From: Nocardioides sp. L-11A
GTDB taxonomy: Bacteria; Actinomycetota; Actinomycetes; Propionibacteriales; Nocardioidaceae
DNA: 64,000 nucleotides
NCBI GenBank assembly: GCA_029961745.1
Contig: CP124680.1
Location: forward strand, 2,604,001-2,668,000
Direction of reading: 5' to 3'
Shown: one piece after another, positions 16,965 through 26,212 of the stretch
How the letters are laid out: each line of letters starts with the position of its first letter
How positions within the stretch are numbered: position 1 is the stretch's first letter
The notes under the pieces: model-generated
What the model was told of the DNA's origin: nothing
The model's input: only the letters and a program-made list of their open reading frames with translations
Database searches by the model: none
Program-made: the position numbers and the translations under genes

Positions 16965-18746
16965 TCAGACCTCGAACTGACCGGCCTCGAGGCGCTTCTT
17001 CAGGTCGCGCAGGAAGCGGCCGGCGTCGGCGCCGTCGACGACCCGGTGGTCGTAGGTGAGCGCGAAGTAGACCATGTGGCGCACCGCGATGGTCTCGCCG
17101 AGGTCGTCGTCGTCGATCACCACGGGACGCTTGACCACGGCACCGGGGCCGAGGATGGCGACCTGCGGCTGGTTGATGATCGGGGTGTCCCACAGCGCGC
17201 CGAAGCTGCCCAGGTTGGTGATGGTGAAGGTGCCGCCGGAGAGCTCGTCGGGACCGATCTTGTTGGTCCGGGTCCGCTCCGCGACGTCGGCGATCTTCTT
17301 GGCCAGCCCGGAGATCGACAGGTCGCCGGCGTCCTTGACGACCGGAGTGAGCAGGCCCTTCTCGGTGTCGACGGCGAAGGCGACGTTCTCGCGGTCGTAG
17401 TAGGTGATCTCGCCCTTCTCGAGGTCGAGGTTGGCGTTGAGCGACGGGTGCTGCTTGAGGGTGTCGATCGCGGCCTTGGTGAAGAAGGGGAGGAAGGTCA
17501 GCTTGACGCCCTCGCGTGCCTGGAACTCCGCCTTCACGCTCTCGCGCAGCCGCGCAATATTGGTGACGTCGATCTCCACCACCTGGGTGAGCTGCGCCGA
17601 GACGTGCAGCGACTCGACCATCCGCTGGGCGATGATCTTGCGCAGCCGGCTGACCTTGACCGTCTGGCCGCGCAGCGGCGACGGAGTCGCCGAGGCGGCG
17701 GGGCTGGCGGCCGGGGTGGCAGCAGCGGTGGGCGCGGCCGTCGCCTTCGGTGCGGCGGCGTCGAGGACGTCCTGCTTGCGGATCCGGCCGCCGACACCGG
17801 AGCCGGTGACCTGGCCGAGGTCGACGCCGTGCTGGGCGGCGAGCTTGCGGACCAGCGGGGTGACGTAGCCGGGGCCGTCGGTGGCCTCGGCGGCAGGCGC
17901 GGGTGCGGCGGGGGCAGGCGCGGGTGCGGCGGGAGCCGGCGCGGGTGCGGCAGGGGCCGGCGCGGGTGCGGCAGGGGCCGGCGCGGGTGCGGCGGGAGCC
18001 GGCTCGGGTGCGGCAGGGGCCGGCTCGGGTGCGGCGGGGGCCGGCGCGGGTGCGGCAGGGGCCGGCTCGGACGCGGCGGGTTCTGCGGGTGCGGCGGCGG
18101 GCTCGCCCGAACCGATGATGGCGAGCTCGGCCCCGACCTCGACGGTCTCGTCCTCGGCGGCCTTGATCTCGAGCAGCGTCCCGGCGACGGGCGAGGGGAT
18201 CTCGGTGTCGACCTTGTCGGTGGACACCTCGAGCAGCGGCTCGTCGACGGCGACGGCGTCACCGACCTGCTTGAGCCAGCGGGTGACGGTGCCCTCGGTG
18301 ACCGACTCGCCCAGGGCGGGCAGCGTGACGGCGGTGCCGTCGGCGGCACCGGCCGGAGCTGCCGGCGCGGCGGACGCGGGCGCCTCCTCGGCCGGCGCGG
18401 GAGCCGGCTCGGGCGCGGCCGGTGCGGGCTCGGCGGCTGCGGGAGCGGGTTCCGGCTCGGCCGGAGCCTCGGCGGCCGGAGCGGCCTCGGCGGCGGGGGC
18501 GGTCTCGCCGGCCTCACCGACGACGGCCAGTACGGCGCCGACCTCGACCGTGTCGTCCTCGTTCGCGCGGATCTCGACCAGCGTGCCGGCGACGGGGGAC
18601 GGGATCTCCGTGTCCACCTTGTCGGTGCTGACCTCGAGCAGGGGCTCGTCGATCGCGATCTGGTCGCCGACCTGCTTGAGCCAGCGGGTGACGGTGCCTT
18701 CGGTGACGGACTCACCGAGCGCGGGGAGAGTGACTTCGGTCGCCAT
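16965..18746 (-). CDS. sucB: dihydrolipoyl acyltransferase (E2) of 2-oxoacid dehydrogenase complexes
   Basis: A 593-aa E2 subunit. Two lipoyl domains begin with [20 protein letters not shown] and carry the lipoylated Lys in STDKVDTE (about residues 45 and 175). They are joined by Ala/Pro linkers, then an E3-binding domain ([20 protein letters not shown]) and the catalytic domain ending in [15 protein letters not shown] with the active-site His and Asp. M. tuberculosis DlaT occupies the same position. In actinobacteria this E2 can serve pyruvate and branched-chain dehydrogenases, so the sucB label is a convention. ATG 18746 is chosen; an ATG at 18755 adding three residues is also possible (GAAGG upstream). 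Confidence 0.93.
   Translation of the reverse strand: MATEVTLPALGESVTEGTVTRWLKQVGDQIAIDEPLLEVSTDKVDTEIPSPVAGTLVEIRANEDDTVEVGAVLAVVGEAGETAPAAEAAPAAEAPAEPEPAPAAAEPAPAAPEPAPAPAEEAPASAAPAAPAGAADGTAVTLPALGESVTEGTVTRWLKQVGDAVAVDEPLLEVSTDKVDTEIPSPVAGTLLEIKAAEDETVEVGAELAIIGSGEPAAAPAEPAASEPAPAAPAPAPAAPEPAPAAPEPAPAAPAPAPAAPAPAPAAPAPAPAAPAPAPAAPAPAAEATDGPGYVTPLVRKLAAQHGVDLGQVTGSGVGGRIRKQDVLDAAAPKATAAPTAAATPAASPAASATPSPLRGQTVKVSRLRKIIAQRMVESLHVSAQLTQVVEIDVTNIARLRESVKAEFQAREGVKLTFLPFFTKAAIDTLKQHPSLNANLDLEKGEITYYDRENVAFAVDTEKGLLTPVVKDAGDLSISGLAKKIADVAERTRTNKIGPDELSGGTFTITNLGSFGALWDTPIINQPQVAILGPGAVVKRPVVIDDDDLGETIAVRHMVYFALTYDHRVVDGADAGRFLRDLKKRLEAGQFEV
17899..18066. repeat. eight tandem 21-bp units encoding the Ala-Pro linker of the E2 protein
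   Basis: Eight consecutive 21-bp copies, differing at a few positions, encode repeats of the APAPAAP / EPAPAAP type between the second lipoyl domain and the E3-binding domain. The copies are nearly identical at DNA level, so the array can expand or contract by slippage. It is coding sequence, not a CRISPR array. Confidence 0.85.
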
Positions 18747-18816
18747 GGTGCTCATCCTTGCACCTTCGACAACGCAACAGGCAACGGGCCACCCACGGTT
18801 CGGGCACACTGGAACC

Positions 18817-19209
18817 ATGGGTTTGTTCGACCGGTTCCGCGGCGGCTCCAAGCTACGGATGAGTAACCCGGCCAAGGATGGAGCACGCACCGGATCGACC
18901 CGGGTGCGCGCCTCCGACCGTGCCGACGAGGAGCATCTGCGCACCTGGGTCCAGGAGCGGCGCGGTGTCGAGGGCTTCGTCGAGCCGCGCACGGCGGTCA
19001 GTGAGATCACCCTGCTCCTGGTGGCACACGACGGCGAGTGGACCCGCCGCCGGGTCCCGTCGATCAACTGGGCCCACGACTTCTGCAACCGTCACCAGGT
19101 CCCGTCGTACGACGCCGCCGTGGTGGGCGTGCCCCAACGGATGCGCGACTACAACTCTCGGGTCAGGCAGGCGCAGAAGGAGCGGGACCGACAGCGGCGC
19201 GAGCCCTGA
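18817..19209 (+). CDS. conserved hypothetical protein, 130 aa
   Basis: A small soluble protein beginning [12 protein letters not shown] with a basic N terminus, then a mixed domain containing [38 protein letters not shown] and [19 protein letters not shown]. It looks like a small conserved actinobacterial family of unknown function. The frame is open far upstream only because it is antisense to the E2 gene; the ATG at 18817 lies 6 nt after CACACT, consistent with a leaderless start. Its 3' end overlaps pepA by 47 bp on the opposite strand. Confidence 0.75.
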   Translation: MGLFDRFRGGSKLRMSNPAKDGARTGSTRVRASDRADEEHLRTWVQERRGVEGFVEPRTAVSEITLLLVAHDGEWTRRRVPSINWAHDFCNRHQVPSYDAAVVGVPQRMRDYNSRVRQAQKERDRQRREP

Positions 19210-20686
19210 GGTACTCCAGCAGCGTGGCCACGCCGTAGCCCGTCGCCCCGCTCGTGAGGTGACCCGACGGGCCGCCCTTGTTGAAGGTCGGTCCGGCGAT
19301 GTCGAGGTGCGCCCACGGCAGGCCCCCGGTGAACTCGCGCAGGAAGGCGGCCGCGAACAGCCCGCCACCCCAGCGGATGCCGTCGTACTGGGCGAGGTCG
19401 GCGACGGTCGAGCTGTGGATCCGGTCGTCCATGTACTCGGGGATCGGCATCGGCCAGGCGTCCTCGCCGGCGGTGGCGCCGGCGGCGATGACCTGGGCGA
19501 CCACGTCGTCATCGCCCAGCACGCCGGCGAGCTTGTCACCCAGCGCCAGCACCATGTGCCCGGTGAGCGTCGCGATGTCCACGATCGTGTCGGGCTTCGC
19601 CTCGACGGCGCGGCCGAGCGCGTCGGCGAGGACCAGGCGGCCCTCGGCGTCGGTGTTGGTGACCTCGACGGTGGTGCCGTCGTAGGTCCGCAGCACGTCG
19701 CCGGGGCGCATCGCGGCCTCGCCGACCATGTTCTCGGCGAGTGCGGCGAACGCCGAGACCCGGACGGGGAGGCCGAGCCGGGCCGCGGCGAGGGTGGCCT
19801 GGACGACGGCCGCGGCGCCGGCCATGTCCTCCTTCATGGTGGCCATGCTCGCGGCGGGCTTGATCCACAATCCGCCGGAGTCGAAGGTGATGCCCTTGCC
19901 GACGAGGGCGACGTGGGCGACCGCGCCCTTCGGCGCGTAGCTGAGCTCGACCAGGCGCGGGGGAGCCGCCGAGCCGGCGCCGACCCCGAGCAGGCCGCCG
20001 CAGCCGAGCTCGGCCAGGCGGGTCTCGTCGATCAGGTCGGCCTTCACCTTCGCGCGGCCCTTGGCGAGACCCTTGTTGGTCTCCTTCACCGCCGCGGCGA
20101 TGGCGTCGGCGAAGGCGGGGGGCGTCAGGTCGCCGGGCGGCGTGTTCACCCAGTCCCGCGCGCCGACGACCGCGTCGACCAGCACCTGGGCCGGCTCGAC
20201 GGCGGCGGCCACCTCGGCGCGGCGCGCGGCCGGCGTGAGGACCACGACCTCCGCGGGCGTCGTCGGCGTCGCCGGCTTGCTCTTGTAGGAGGTGAAGGCG
20301 TAGCCGCCCAGCCGGTAGCCCTCGACCACGGCGCGCACCAGCTCCGGCGTGTCGGCCGGCAGGGCCAGCGCGACCGAGGCCGCATTGGTCACGGCGCGCG
20401 CGGCGTTGCCCGCGGCGCGGCGCACCGCGGCGGCGTCGGGGTCGGCGCCCAGGCCGACGAGGACGAGGAGCGGAGAGTTGATCGTGCCGCCGGTCGGGAT
20501 CTTCGCCACCTCGCCCGGCGCGCCCTTGGCACCGACCGTCGCGAGCAGGCCGGACAGCTTGCGTCCGTACGCCGCCACGACGTCCTCGGCACCCGACGCC
20601 AGCACGCCGTCCGGCAGCACCCCCACGACCACCGCCTCGGCGCGGGTCTTGGCAGGGCTGGCCGTACGGAGCGCGAAAGTCGTCAC
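19163..20686 (-). CDS. pepA: leucyl aminopeptidase (M17)
   Basis: A 507-aa cytosolic metallo-aminopeptidase removing N-terminal residues from peptides. Metal and catalytic motifs: GKGITFDSGGLWIKP (catalytic Lys and a metal Asp), MKEDMAGAAAV, and the signature NTDAEGRLVLADAL. GTG 20686 is chosen over the upstream open frame because TATCCT lies 7 nt before it and the protein begins with the normal M17 N-terminal domain. Divergent from gcvT with a 43-bp gap holding both promoters. Confidence 0.95.
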   Translation of the reverse strand: MTTFALRTASPAKTRAEAVVVGVLPDGVLASGAEDVVAAYGRKLSGLLATVGAKGAPGEVAKIPTGGTINSPLLVLVGLGADPDAAAVRRAAGNAARAVTNAASVALALPADTPELVRAVVEGYRLGGYAFTSYKSKPATPTTPAEVVVLTPAARRAEVAAAVEPAQVLVDAVVGARDWVNTPPGDLTPPAFADAIAAAVKETNKGLAKGRAKVKADLIDETRLAELGCGGLLGVGAGSAAPPRLVELSYAPKGAVAHVALVGKGITFDSGGLWIKPAASMATMKEDMAGAAAVVQATLAAARLGLPVRVSAFAALAENMVGEAAMRPGDVLRTYDGTTVEVTNTDAEGRLVLADALGRAVEAKPDTIVDIATLTGHMVLALGDKLAGVLGDDDVVAQVIAAGATAGEDAWPMPIPEYMDDRIHSSTVADLAQYDGIRWGGGLFAAAFLREFTGGLPWAHLDIAGPTFNKGGPSGHLTSGATGYGVATLLEYLRARAAVGPAPSAPA

Positions 20687-20693
20687 GCCTGGC

Positions 20694-20722
20694 AGGATAT
20701 CGAGGCGGCCCGGCGATAGATT
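20694..20722. promoter_or_regulatory. divergent -10 boxes of pepA and gcvT
   Basis: On the minus strand TATCCT (20699-20694) is 7 nt before the pepA GTG. On the plus strand TAGATT (20717-20722) is 7 nt before the gcvT ATG. Both transcripts therefore look leaderless, and the two promoters must overlap in a 43-bp gap. Confidence 0.55.
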
Positions 20723-20729
20723 GCCCCAC

Positions 20730-21851
20730 ATGGCGGACGCGACCCCCCAGCAGTCACCCCAGCAGTCACCCCTGCACGACCGGCACGAGGCGCTCGGTGC
20801 CAAGTTCTCGGAGTTCGGCGGCTGGCTGATGCCCCTCGAGTACCCCACCGGCGTGGTCAAGGAGCACGCCGCGGTCCGGGAGGCGGTCGGTCTCTTCGAC
20901 GTCAGCCACCTCGGCAAGCTCGTCGTCCGCGGGCCCGGTGCGGTGGAGTTCCTCAACGCGACGCTCACCAACGACCTGCACCGGATCGGTCCCGGCAAGG
21001 CGCAGTACAGCCTGGTCGTCGACGACACGACGGGCGGCATCGTCGACGACGTCTTCACCTACTACCGCGACGACGACCACGTGCTCGTCGTACCGAACGC
21101 CAGCAACAACGACGAGGTACGCCGCCGCCTGGCCGCGGCCGCACCGGAGGGTGTCGAGGTGCTCGACCACCACCGCGACTACGCCGTCCTCGCGATCCAG
21201 GGCACGAGGTCCGACGAGGTCGTCGCCGGGGTCGGCCTGCCGGTCGGGCACGACTACCTCACCTTCGTCGAGGCGCCCTTCGAGGGCGCGCAGGTCGTCG
21301 TGTGCCGCACCGGCTACACCGGTGAGCGCGGCTACGAGCTGATCGCCCCGTCGGAGGTCGCGCCCGCCCTGTGGGACGCACTGATGGCGGCCGGCGAGGC
21401 GCACGGCCTGGTCCCGGCCGGCCTCGGTGCCCGCGACACGCTGCGCACCGAGATGGGCTACCCGCTCCACGGCCAGGACATCTCACCGGACATCACGCCC
21501 AACGAGGCCCGCCTCGGCTGGGCGGTCGGCTGGAAGAAGCCCGCCTTCTGGGGCCGCGACCGGCTGCTCGCCGAGCGGGAGGAGGGTCCGCGCCGCAAGC
21601 TCGTCGGGATCGTCTCGACCGGCCGCGCGATCCCGCGCCCGCACATGAGCGTCCGGCTGCTGCGCGACGTCCCCCTGGGCGAGGTCACCTCCGGCACCTT
21701 CTCGCCGACGATGCGCAAGGGCATCGGCCTCGCCCTGGTCTCGACCGTGGTCGACGACGGGGCCGAGGTGATGGTCGACGTCCGCGGCCGACCCGAGGTC
21801 TTCCAGATCACCAAGCCGCCGTTCGTCCAGCCGTCCGTCAGGGAGAGTTGA
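20730..21851 (+). CDS. gcvT: glycine cleavage system aminomethyltransferase (T protein)
   Basis: A 373-aa T protein, releasing ammonia and passing the methylene group from the H-protein-bound aminomethyl intermediate to tetrahydrofolate. Typical segments: LHDRHEALGAKFSEFGGWLMPLEYPTGVVKEH, VGLFDVSHLGKLVVRGPGA, CRTGYTGERGYEL and ARDTLRTEMGYPLHGQDIS. The first 14 residues are a short Gln/Pro-rich extension. Start by ATG at 20730 after TAGATT. It is followed at 3 bp by a small gene and then PhzF, likely one transcript. Confidence 0.94.
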   Translation: MADATPQQSPQQSPLHDRHEALGAKFSEFGGWLMPLEYPTGVVKEHAAVREAVGLFDVSHLGKLVVRGPGAVEFLNATLTNDLHRIGPGKAQYSLVVDDTTGGIVDDVFTYYRDDDHVLVVPNASNNDEVRRRLAAAAPEGVEVLDHHRDYAVLAIQGTRSDEVVAGVGLPVGHDYLTFVEAPFEGAQVVVCRTGYTGERGYELIAPSEVAPALWDALMAAGEAHGLVPAGLGARDTLRTEMGYPLHGQDISPDITPNEARLGWAVGWKKPAFWGRDRLLAEREEGPRRKLVGIVSTGRAIPRPHMSVRLLRDVPLGEVTSGTFSPTMRKGIGLALVSTVVDDGAEVMVDVRGRPEVFQITKPPFVQPSVRES

Positions 21852-21854
21852 GCC

Positions 21855-22124
21855 ATGACCCTGCCCGAGCAGCCCGCTCCCTACCGTCCGTCGGCCCCGG
21901 CCGAGAACCCCTGGCACTGGCGTCTCGAGGACGCCTCGGGTGCCGAGGTGACCCTCACCGGCGCCGACGCCCAGGAGTACGCCGACCAGGCGTTCCCCAA
22001 CCAGGGCGACGCCGAGTCCTGGATCGGTGAGACCTGGGCGGCCCTCGCCGAGCTCGGCGTCACCCACGTGACGCTCTTCGAGGTCGACCGCGAGGTCTAC
22101 GGCCCGATGTCACTCTCGGCCTGA
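21855..22124 (+). CDS. small conserved hypothetical protein (89 aa)
   Basis: An 89-aa acidic protein (NPWHWRLEDASGAEVTL, then DAESWIGETWAALAELGVTHVTLFE). No membrane segment or signal peptide. The start has GGGAGAG about 5 bases upstream, and the stop overlaps the PhzF start (TGATG), so it is translated with its neighbours. Function unknown; I do not recognise a named domain. Confidence 0.75.
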   Translation: MTLPEQPAPYRPSAPAENPWHWRLEDASGAEVTLTGADAQEYADQAFPNQGDAESWIGETWAALAELGVTHVTLFEVDREVYGPMSLSA

Positions 22125-22978
22125 TGGACCTGGCGACGACTGTGCCGCCCACCCGGGACTTCCGTCAGGTCGACGTGTTCACCGCCGAGCCCCTGCTCGG
22201 CAACCCCCTCGCGGTGGTCCACGACGCCGACGGGATGAGCGAGGAGGAGATGCAGCGCTTCGCGCGCTGGACCAACCTCAGCGAGACCACCTTCCTGCTC
22301 GCACCGACGGACCCCGCGGCCGACTACCGGGTGCGCATCTTCACGACCGAGGAGGAGCTGCCCTTCGCCGGGCACCCGACCCTCGGGTCGGCGCACGCCT
22401 GGCTGGAGGCCGGCGGCGCGCCGGCGGGGGAGGGTGTGGTGCAGGAGTGCGGCGTCGGGCTGGTCCGGCTGCGCCGCGACGACGACCGACTGGCGTTCGC
22501 GGCGCCCGACCTGATCCGCGCGGGTCCGGTCGACGACGAGCTGGCCGCGCGGATCGCGACCGGCCTGCGCATCGACCGCTCGGCGATCGTCGACCTCGCC
22601 TGGGCCGACAACGGGCCCGGCTGGGTCGCCGTCCGCCTGGCCAGCGCCGACGCGGTGCTCGCGCTGAGGCCCTCGCTCCCGGACCTGCCCGGCAAGGTCG
22701 GCGTCGTCGGCCCCTACCCGGACGGTGCGGAGTGCGCCGTCGAGGTCCGCGCGTTCGTGACCGACGAGGCCGCCGGCACCGAGGACCCGGTCACCGGCTC
22801 GCTCAACGCCTCGCTCGCGCAGTGGCTCGCGGGCGGCGTGCTGCCGGCGTCGTACGTCGCCGCGCAGGGGACCGTCCTCGGCCGGCGAGGGCGGGTCCAC
22901 GTCGACACCGCCGCTAACGGCACGATCTGGGTCGGCGGGGACACCCGGACCACGATCCGCGGGACGGTCGCGCTGTGA
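22124..22978 (+). CDS. PhzF-family isomerase
   Basis: A 284-aa protein of the diaminopimelate-epimerase fold, PhzF group. The conserved Glu general acid/base is in TNLSETTFLL (about residue 52), LPFAGHPTLGSAHAWL is the second active-site loop, and EDPVTGSLNASLAQWL the third. Such enzymes move double bonds or isomerise small acids; most have no known substrate. No phenazine genes are nearby, so a phenazine role is unlikely. ATG overlaps the preceding stop. Confidence 0.87.
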   Translation: MDLATTVPPTRDFRQVDVFTAEPLLGNPLAVVHDADGMSEEEMQRFARWTNLSETTFLLAPTDPAADYRVRIFTTEEELPFAGHPTLGSAHAWLEAGGAPAGEGVVQECGVGLVRLRRDDDRLAFAAPDLIRAGPVDDELAARIATGLRIDRSAIVDLAWADNGPGWVAVRLASADAVLALRPSLPDLPGKVGVVGPYPDGAECAVEVRAFVTDEAAGTEDPVTGSLNASLAQWLAGGVLPASYVAAQGTVLGRRGRVHVDTAANGTIWVGGDTRTTIRGTVAL

Positions 22979-22993
22979 CCGGCCGGCCCGAAC

Positions 22994-22999
22994 TAGGCT
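22994..22999 (+). promoter_or_regulatory. -10 box for leaderless thyA
   Basis: TAGGCT lies 6 nt before the GTG start at 23006. Confidence 0.55.
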
Positions 23000-23005
23000 G
23001 AGGAC

Positions 23006-23815
23006 GTGCGCGCGTACCTCGACCTCGTCCGGCGGATCCTCGACGAGGGGACCGAGAAGGGCGACCGCACGGGCACCGGCACGCTCAGCGTGTTCGGCCA
23101 CCAGATGCGCTTCGACCTCGCCGCCGGCTTCCCGCTGGTGACGACGAAGAAGATCCACACCCGCTCGGTGTTCGGTGAGCTGCTGTGGTTCCTGCGGGGC
23201 GACACCAACGTGCGCTGGCTGCAGGAGCACGGCATCACCATCTGGGACGAGTGGGCCGACGAGAACGGCGACCTCGGCCCGGTCTACGGCGCCCAGTGGC
23301 GTTCCTGGCCCACCCCCGACGGTGGGCACATCGACCAGCTCGCGCAGGTGATCGCACAGATCCGCGCCAACCCCGACAGCCGCCGCCACATCGTCTCGGC
23401 GTGGAACCCCAGCCAGGTCGACGACATGGCGCTGCCACCGTGCCACAGCCTGTTCCAGTTCTACGTCGCCCCGGACGCCGAGGGACGCAGCCGGCTCAGC
23501 TGCCAGCTCTACCAGCGCTCGGCGGACGTCTTCCTCGGTGTCCCGTTCAACATCGCCTCCTACGCCCTGCTGACCCACATGGTCGCCCAGGTCGCCGGGC
23601 TGGGCGTCGGGGACTTCGTGCACACCCTCGGCGACGCGCACCTCTACTCCAACCACCTCGAGCAGGCCCGCCTCCAGCTCACCCGCGAGCCGCGTCCGCT
23701 GCCCACGCTCGTGCTCAATCCGGCGGTCACCGAGATCGACGCCTTCGAGCTCGAGGACATCAGCGTCGAGGGCTACGACCCGCACCCGGCCATCAAGGCC
23801 CCGATCGCGGTCTAG
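23006..23815 (+). CDS. thyA: thymidylate synthase
   Basis: A 269-aa ThyA converting dUMP to dTMP with methylenetetrahydrofolate. Catalytic Cys is in [12 protein letters not shown], the phosphate-binding Arg segment is [15 protein letters not shown], and [15 protein letters not shown] closes the nucleotide site. GTG start after TAGGCT. dfrA follows 7 bp later to regenerate the dihydrofolate made here; the same pair occurs in M. tuberculosis. Confidence 0.97.
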   Translation: MRAYLDLVRRILDEGTEKGDRTGTGTLSVFGHQMRFDLAAGFPLVTTKKIHTRSVFGELLWFLRGDTNVRWLQEHGITIWDEWADENGDLGPVYGAQWRSWPTPDGGHIDQLAQVIAQIRANPDSRRHIVSAWNPSQVDDMALPPCHSLFQFYVAPDAEGRSRLSCQLYQRSADVFLGVPFNIASYALLTHMVAQVAGLGVGDFVHTLGDAHLYSNHLEQARLQLTREPRPLPTLVLNPAVTEIDAFELEDISVEGYDPHPAIKAPIAV

Positions 23816-23822
23816 GACGACG

Positions 23823-24344
23823 ATGACGACTCCCGCAGGACGGCGGGTCACCCTGGTGGCCGCCGTCGCCGAGAACGGCGTGATCGGCGCCGACGCCGAC
23901 ATCCCGTGGAAGATCTCGGAGGACTTCCAGCACTTCAAGGCCACCACCATGGGTCACGTGCTGGTGTTGGGCCGCACCACGCACGAGGGCATCGGCCGGC
24001 CCCTGCCCGGGCGGACCACCGTCGTGCTCACCCGCGACCCCGACTACGCCGCCGAGGGCGTCGAGGTCGCCCACTCGATCACCGACGCGCTCGCCCTGGC
24101 CGATCGGCTGCTCGCCGGACAGCCGGAGGACCGGCAGGTGATGATCGGCGGGGGAGCGCACGTCTACGCCGCCGCGATGCCGTACGCCGACGAGCAGATC
24201 ATCTCCGAGATCCCGCTCTCGCCCGAGGGCGACACCCACTACCCGGAGTTCAGCCCCCAGCGCTGGCACGAGGTGCGACGTGAGCCACGTGACGGTTTCA
24301 CCATCGTCTGGTGGGAGCGCGTCTTCGCGTGTGGGGGCGCCTGA
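23823..24344 (+). CDS. dfrA: dihydrofolate reductase
   Basis: A 173-aa DHFR reducing dihydrofolate with NADPH. It shows VAAVAENGVIGADADIPWKI (substrate-side Asp in place), GHVLVLGRTTHEGIG, the NADPH-binding VMIGGGAHVYAAAMPYAD, and the C-terminal WHEVRREPRDGFTIVWWER. It is coupled to thyA (7-bp gap). The length is typical. Confidence 0.95.
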   Translation: MTTPAGRRVTLVAAVAENGVIGADADIPWKISEDFQHFKATTMGHVLVLGRTTHEGIGRPLPGRTTVVLTRDPDYAAEGVEVAHSITDALALADRLLAGQPEDRQVMIGGGAHVYAAAMPYADEQIISEIPLSPEGDTHYPEFSPQRWHEVRREPRDGFTIVWWERVFACGGA

Positions 24345-24369
24345 CCACGCGACTGGCAGGGTAGGAGCC

Positions 24370-25308
24370 ATGGAGCTCCGTGTCTTCACCGAACCGCAGC
24401 AGGGCGCGACGTACGACGACCTGCTGGCCGTCGCCCAGGAGGCCGAGCGTCTCGGCTTCGGCGCGTTCTTCCGCAGCGACCACTACCTGCACATGAGCGG
24501 CGACGGGTTGCCCGGCTCGACCGACGCCTGGACCACGCTCGCCGGTCTCGCCCGCGACACCAGCACCATCCGGCTCGGCACACTGATGACCAGCGCGACA
24601 TTCCGGCATCCCGGCGTGCTCGCGATCCAGGTCGCCCAGGTCGACCAGATGAGCGGCGGGCGGATCGAGCTGGGCCTCGGGGCGGGCTGGTTCAGCCAGG
24701 AGCACACGGCCTATGGCATCCCGTTCCCCGACACCCGCGAGCGCTTCGAGCGGTACGCCGAGCAGCTCGCGCTGATCACCGGGCTGTGGACCACGCCGGT
24801 CGGTGAGCGGTACGACTTCGACGGCGTCCACTACCAGCTGAAGGACAGCCCGGCGCTGCCCAAGCCCGCCCAGGCCACCGGCCACCGCGGCGGGCCGCCG
24901 GTGCTCATCGGCGGACTCGGGAAGAGGCGGACGCCGGCGCTCGCCGCGGCGTACGCCGACGAGTTCAACCTGCCGTTCGTCGACGAGGAGACGACCGCCG
25001 CGCAGTTCGGCCGGGTTCGCGCGGCCGCGGAGGAGATCGGTCGCGACCCCGCGACGATCACCTGGTCCAACGCGCTGGTCGTCTGCGTCGGCCAGGACGA
25101 GGCCGAGCTCGCCCGCCGGGCCGCAGCCATCGGCCGCGAGGTCGACGAGCTGCGCGTGAACGGGCTGGCGGGCACGCCGGACGAGGTGGTCGCCAAGATC
25201 AAGCGCTACGAGATGCTCGGCGCCCAGCGGATCTACCTCCAGGTGCTCGACCTGGGTGATCTCGACCACCTCCGCCTCGTGGCGGCTGAGGTCCTACCGC
25301 ACCTGTGA
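24370..25308 (+). CDS. LLM-class F420-dependent oxidoreductase
   Basis: A 312-aa luciferase-like (beta/alpha)8 protein. FRSDHYLHMSGDGLPGSTDAW, SATFRHPGVLAIQVAQVDQMSGGRIELGLGAG and GPPVLIGGLGKRRTPALAAAYADEFN are typical of the actinobacterial F420 group rather than FMN luciferases. The substrate is unknown. The frame is open further upstream, but GTAGGAG lies just before the ATG at 24370. It lies between dfrA and dapA. Confidence 0.87.
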   Translation: MELRVFTEPQQGATYDDLLAVAQEAERLGFGAFFRSDHYLHMSGDGLPGSTDAWTTLAGLARDTSTIRLGTLMTSATFRHPGVLAIQVAQVDQMSGGRIELGLGAGWFSQEHTAYGIPFPDTRERFERYAEQLALITGLWTTPVGERYDFDGVHYQLKDSPALPKPAQATGHRGGPPVLIGGLGKRRTPALAAAYADEFNLPFVDEETTAAQFGRVRAAAEEIGRDPATITWSNALVVCVGQDEAELARRAAAIGREVDELRVNGLAGTPDEVVAKIKRYEMLGAQRIYLQVLDLGDLDHLRLVAAEVLPHL

Positions 25309-25311
25309 CGA

Positions 25312-25317
25312 TAGGCT
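25312..25317 (+). promoter_or_regulatory. -10 box for leaderless dapA
   Basis: TAGGCT lies 7 nt before the ATG at 25325. Confidence 0.55.
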
Positions 25318-25324
25318 GGGGGTC

Positions 25325-26212
25325 ATGACTTCCGCACCCTTCGGCACGATGCTGACCGCCATGGTCACGCCGTTCCTCGAGAACGGCTCCGTCGACCTGG
25401 ACGGGGTGCAGAAGGTCGCCAAGCACCTCGTCGACAACGGCAACGACGGCATCGTCGTGTCCGGGACGACCGGCGAGTCGCCGACCACCACCGGGGCCGA
25501 GGACGGCGAGACGCTGGCCGCGGTCAAGGACGCCGTCGGCGACCGCGCCAAGGTCGTCGCCGGGGTCGGCACCAACGACACCCGCCACTCGGTCGAGCTG
25601 GCCAAGCAGGCCGAGAAGGTCGGTGCCGACGGACTGCTGCTGGTGACGCCCTACTACAACAAGCCCAGCCAGCCCGGCGTGCTCAACCACTTCCGCCACG
25701 TCGTCGAGGCGACCGGCGTGCCCGTCATGCTCTACGACGTCCCCGGCCGCACCGGCACCAAGATCGCGCTCGAGACCTACGCCGCCGCCCAGGAGTGGGA
25801 CACCGTCATCGCGGTCAAGGAGGCCACGGGCGACCTGGCGCGCACCGCCCAGCTGGTCGACCTCGGCTACGCCGTCTACTCCGGCGACGACGTCAACACC
25901 CTCGGCTATCTCGCCTACGGCGCGGTCGGCCTGGTCTCGGTCGTCGGCCACGTCGCCGGCACTCAGCTGCGCACCATGATCGACGCCTTCCGCTCCGGCG
26001 ACCACGCCGCAGCGCTGCGCATCCACACCGGCCTGGTGCCGGCGTTCGAGGCGATCATGGGCGTGTCCAACTACGGCGCGACGACGGCCAAGGCCGCCCT
26101 CCAGCTCGCCGGCGTCCTCGACAACCGGACCGTGCGACCGCCGCTGATGGCGCTCGACGACGCCGAGGTCGCCGACCTCCGCACCGGTCTCGCCGCGGCG
26201 GGGCTGCTCTGA
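25325..26212 (+). CDS. dapA: 4-hydroxy-tetrahydrodipicolinate synthase
   Basis: A 295-aa DapA, first committed step of lysine and diaminopimelate synthesis: pyruvate plus aspartate semialdehyde. The Schiff-base Lys is in AVKEATGDL (about residue 168), the Tyr relay in TPYYNKP, and GTTGESPTT is the phosphate-like loop binding pyruvate carboxylate. Stop overlaps the rnj start (TGATG), so the pair is translationally coupled as in other actinobacteria. Confidence 0.96.
   Translation: MTSAPFGTMLTAMVTPFLENGSVDLDGVQKVAKHLVDNGNDGIVVSGTTGESPTTTGAEDGETLAAVKDAVGDRAKVVAGVGTNDTRHSVELAKQAEKVGADGLLLVTPYYNKPSQPGVLNHFRHVVEATGVPVMLYDVPGRTGTKIALETYAAAQEWDTVIAVKEATGDLARTAQLVDLGYAVYSGDDVNTLGYLAYGAVGLVSVVGHVAGTQLRTMIDAFRSGDHAAALRIHTGLVPAFEAIMGVSNYGATTAKAALQLAGVLDNRTVRPPLMALDDAEVADLRTGLAAAGLL

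Noticed and set aside
17881..18066. Tandem 21-bp repeats considered as a CRISPR array
   Set aside because: There are no spacers; units are contiguous, multiples of three and encode the E2 Ala-Pro linker.
22124..22978. PhzF as part of a phenazine cluster
   Set aside because: No other phenazine genes; neighbours are gcvT and thyA.
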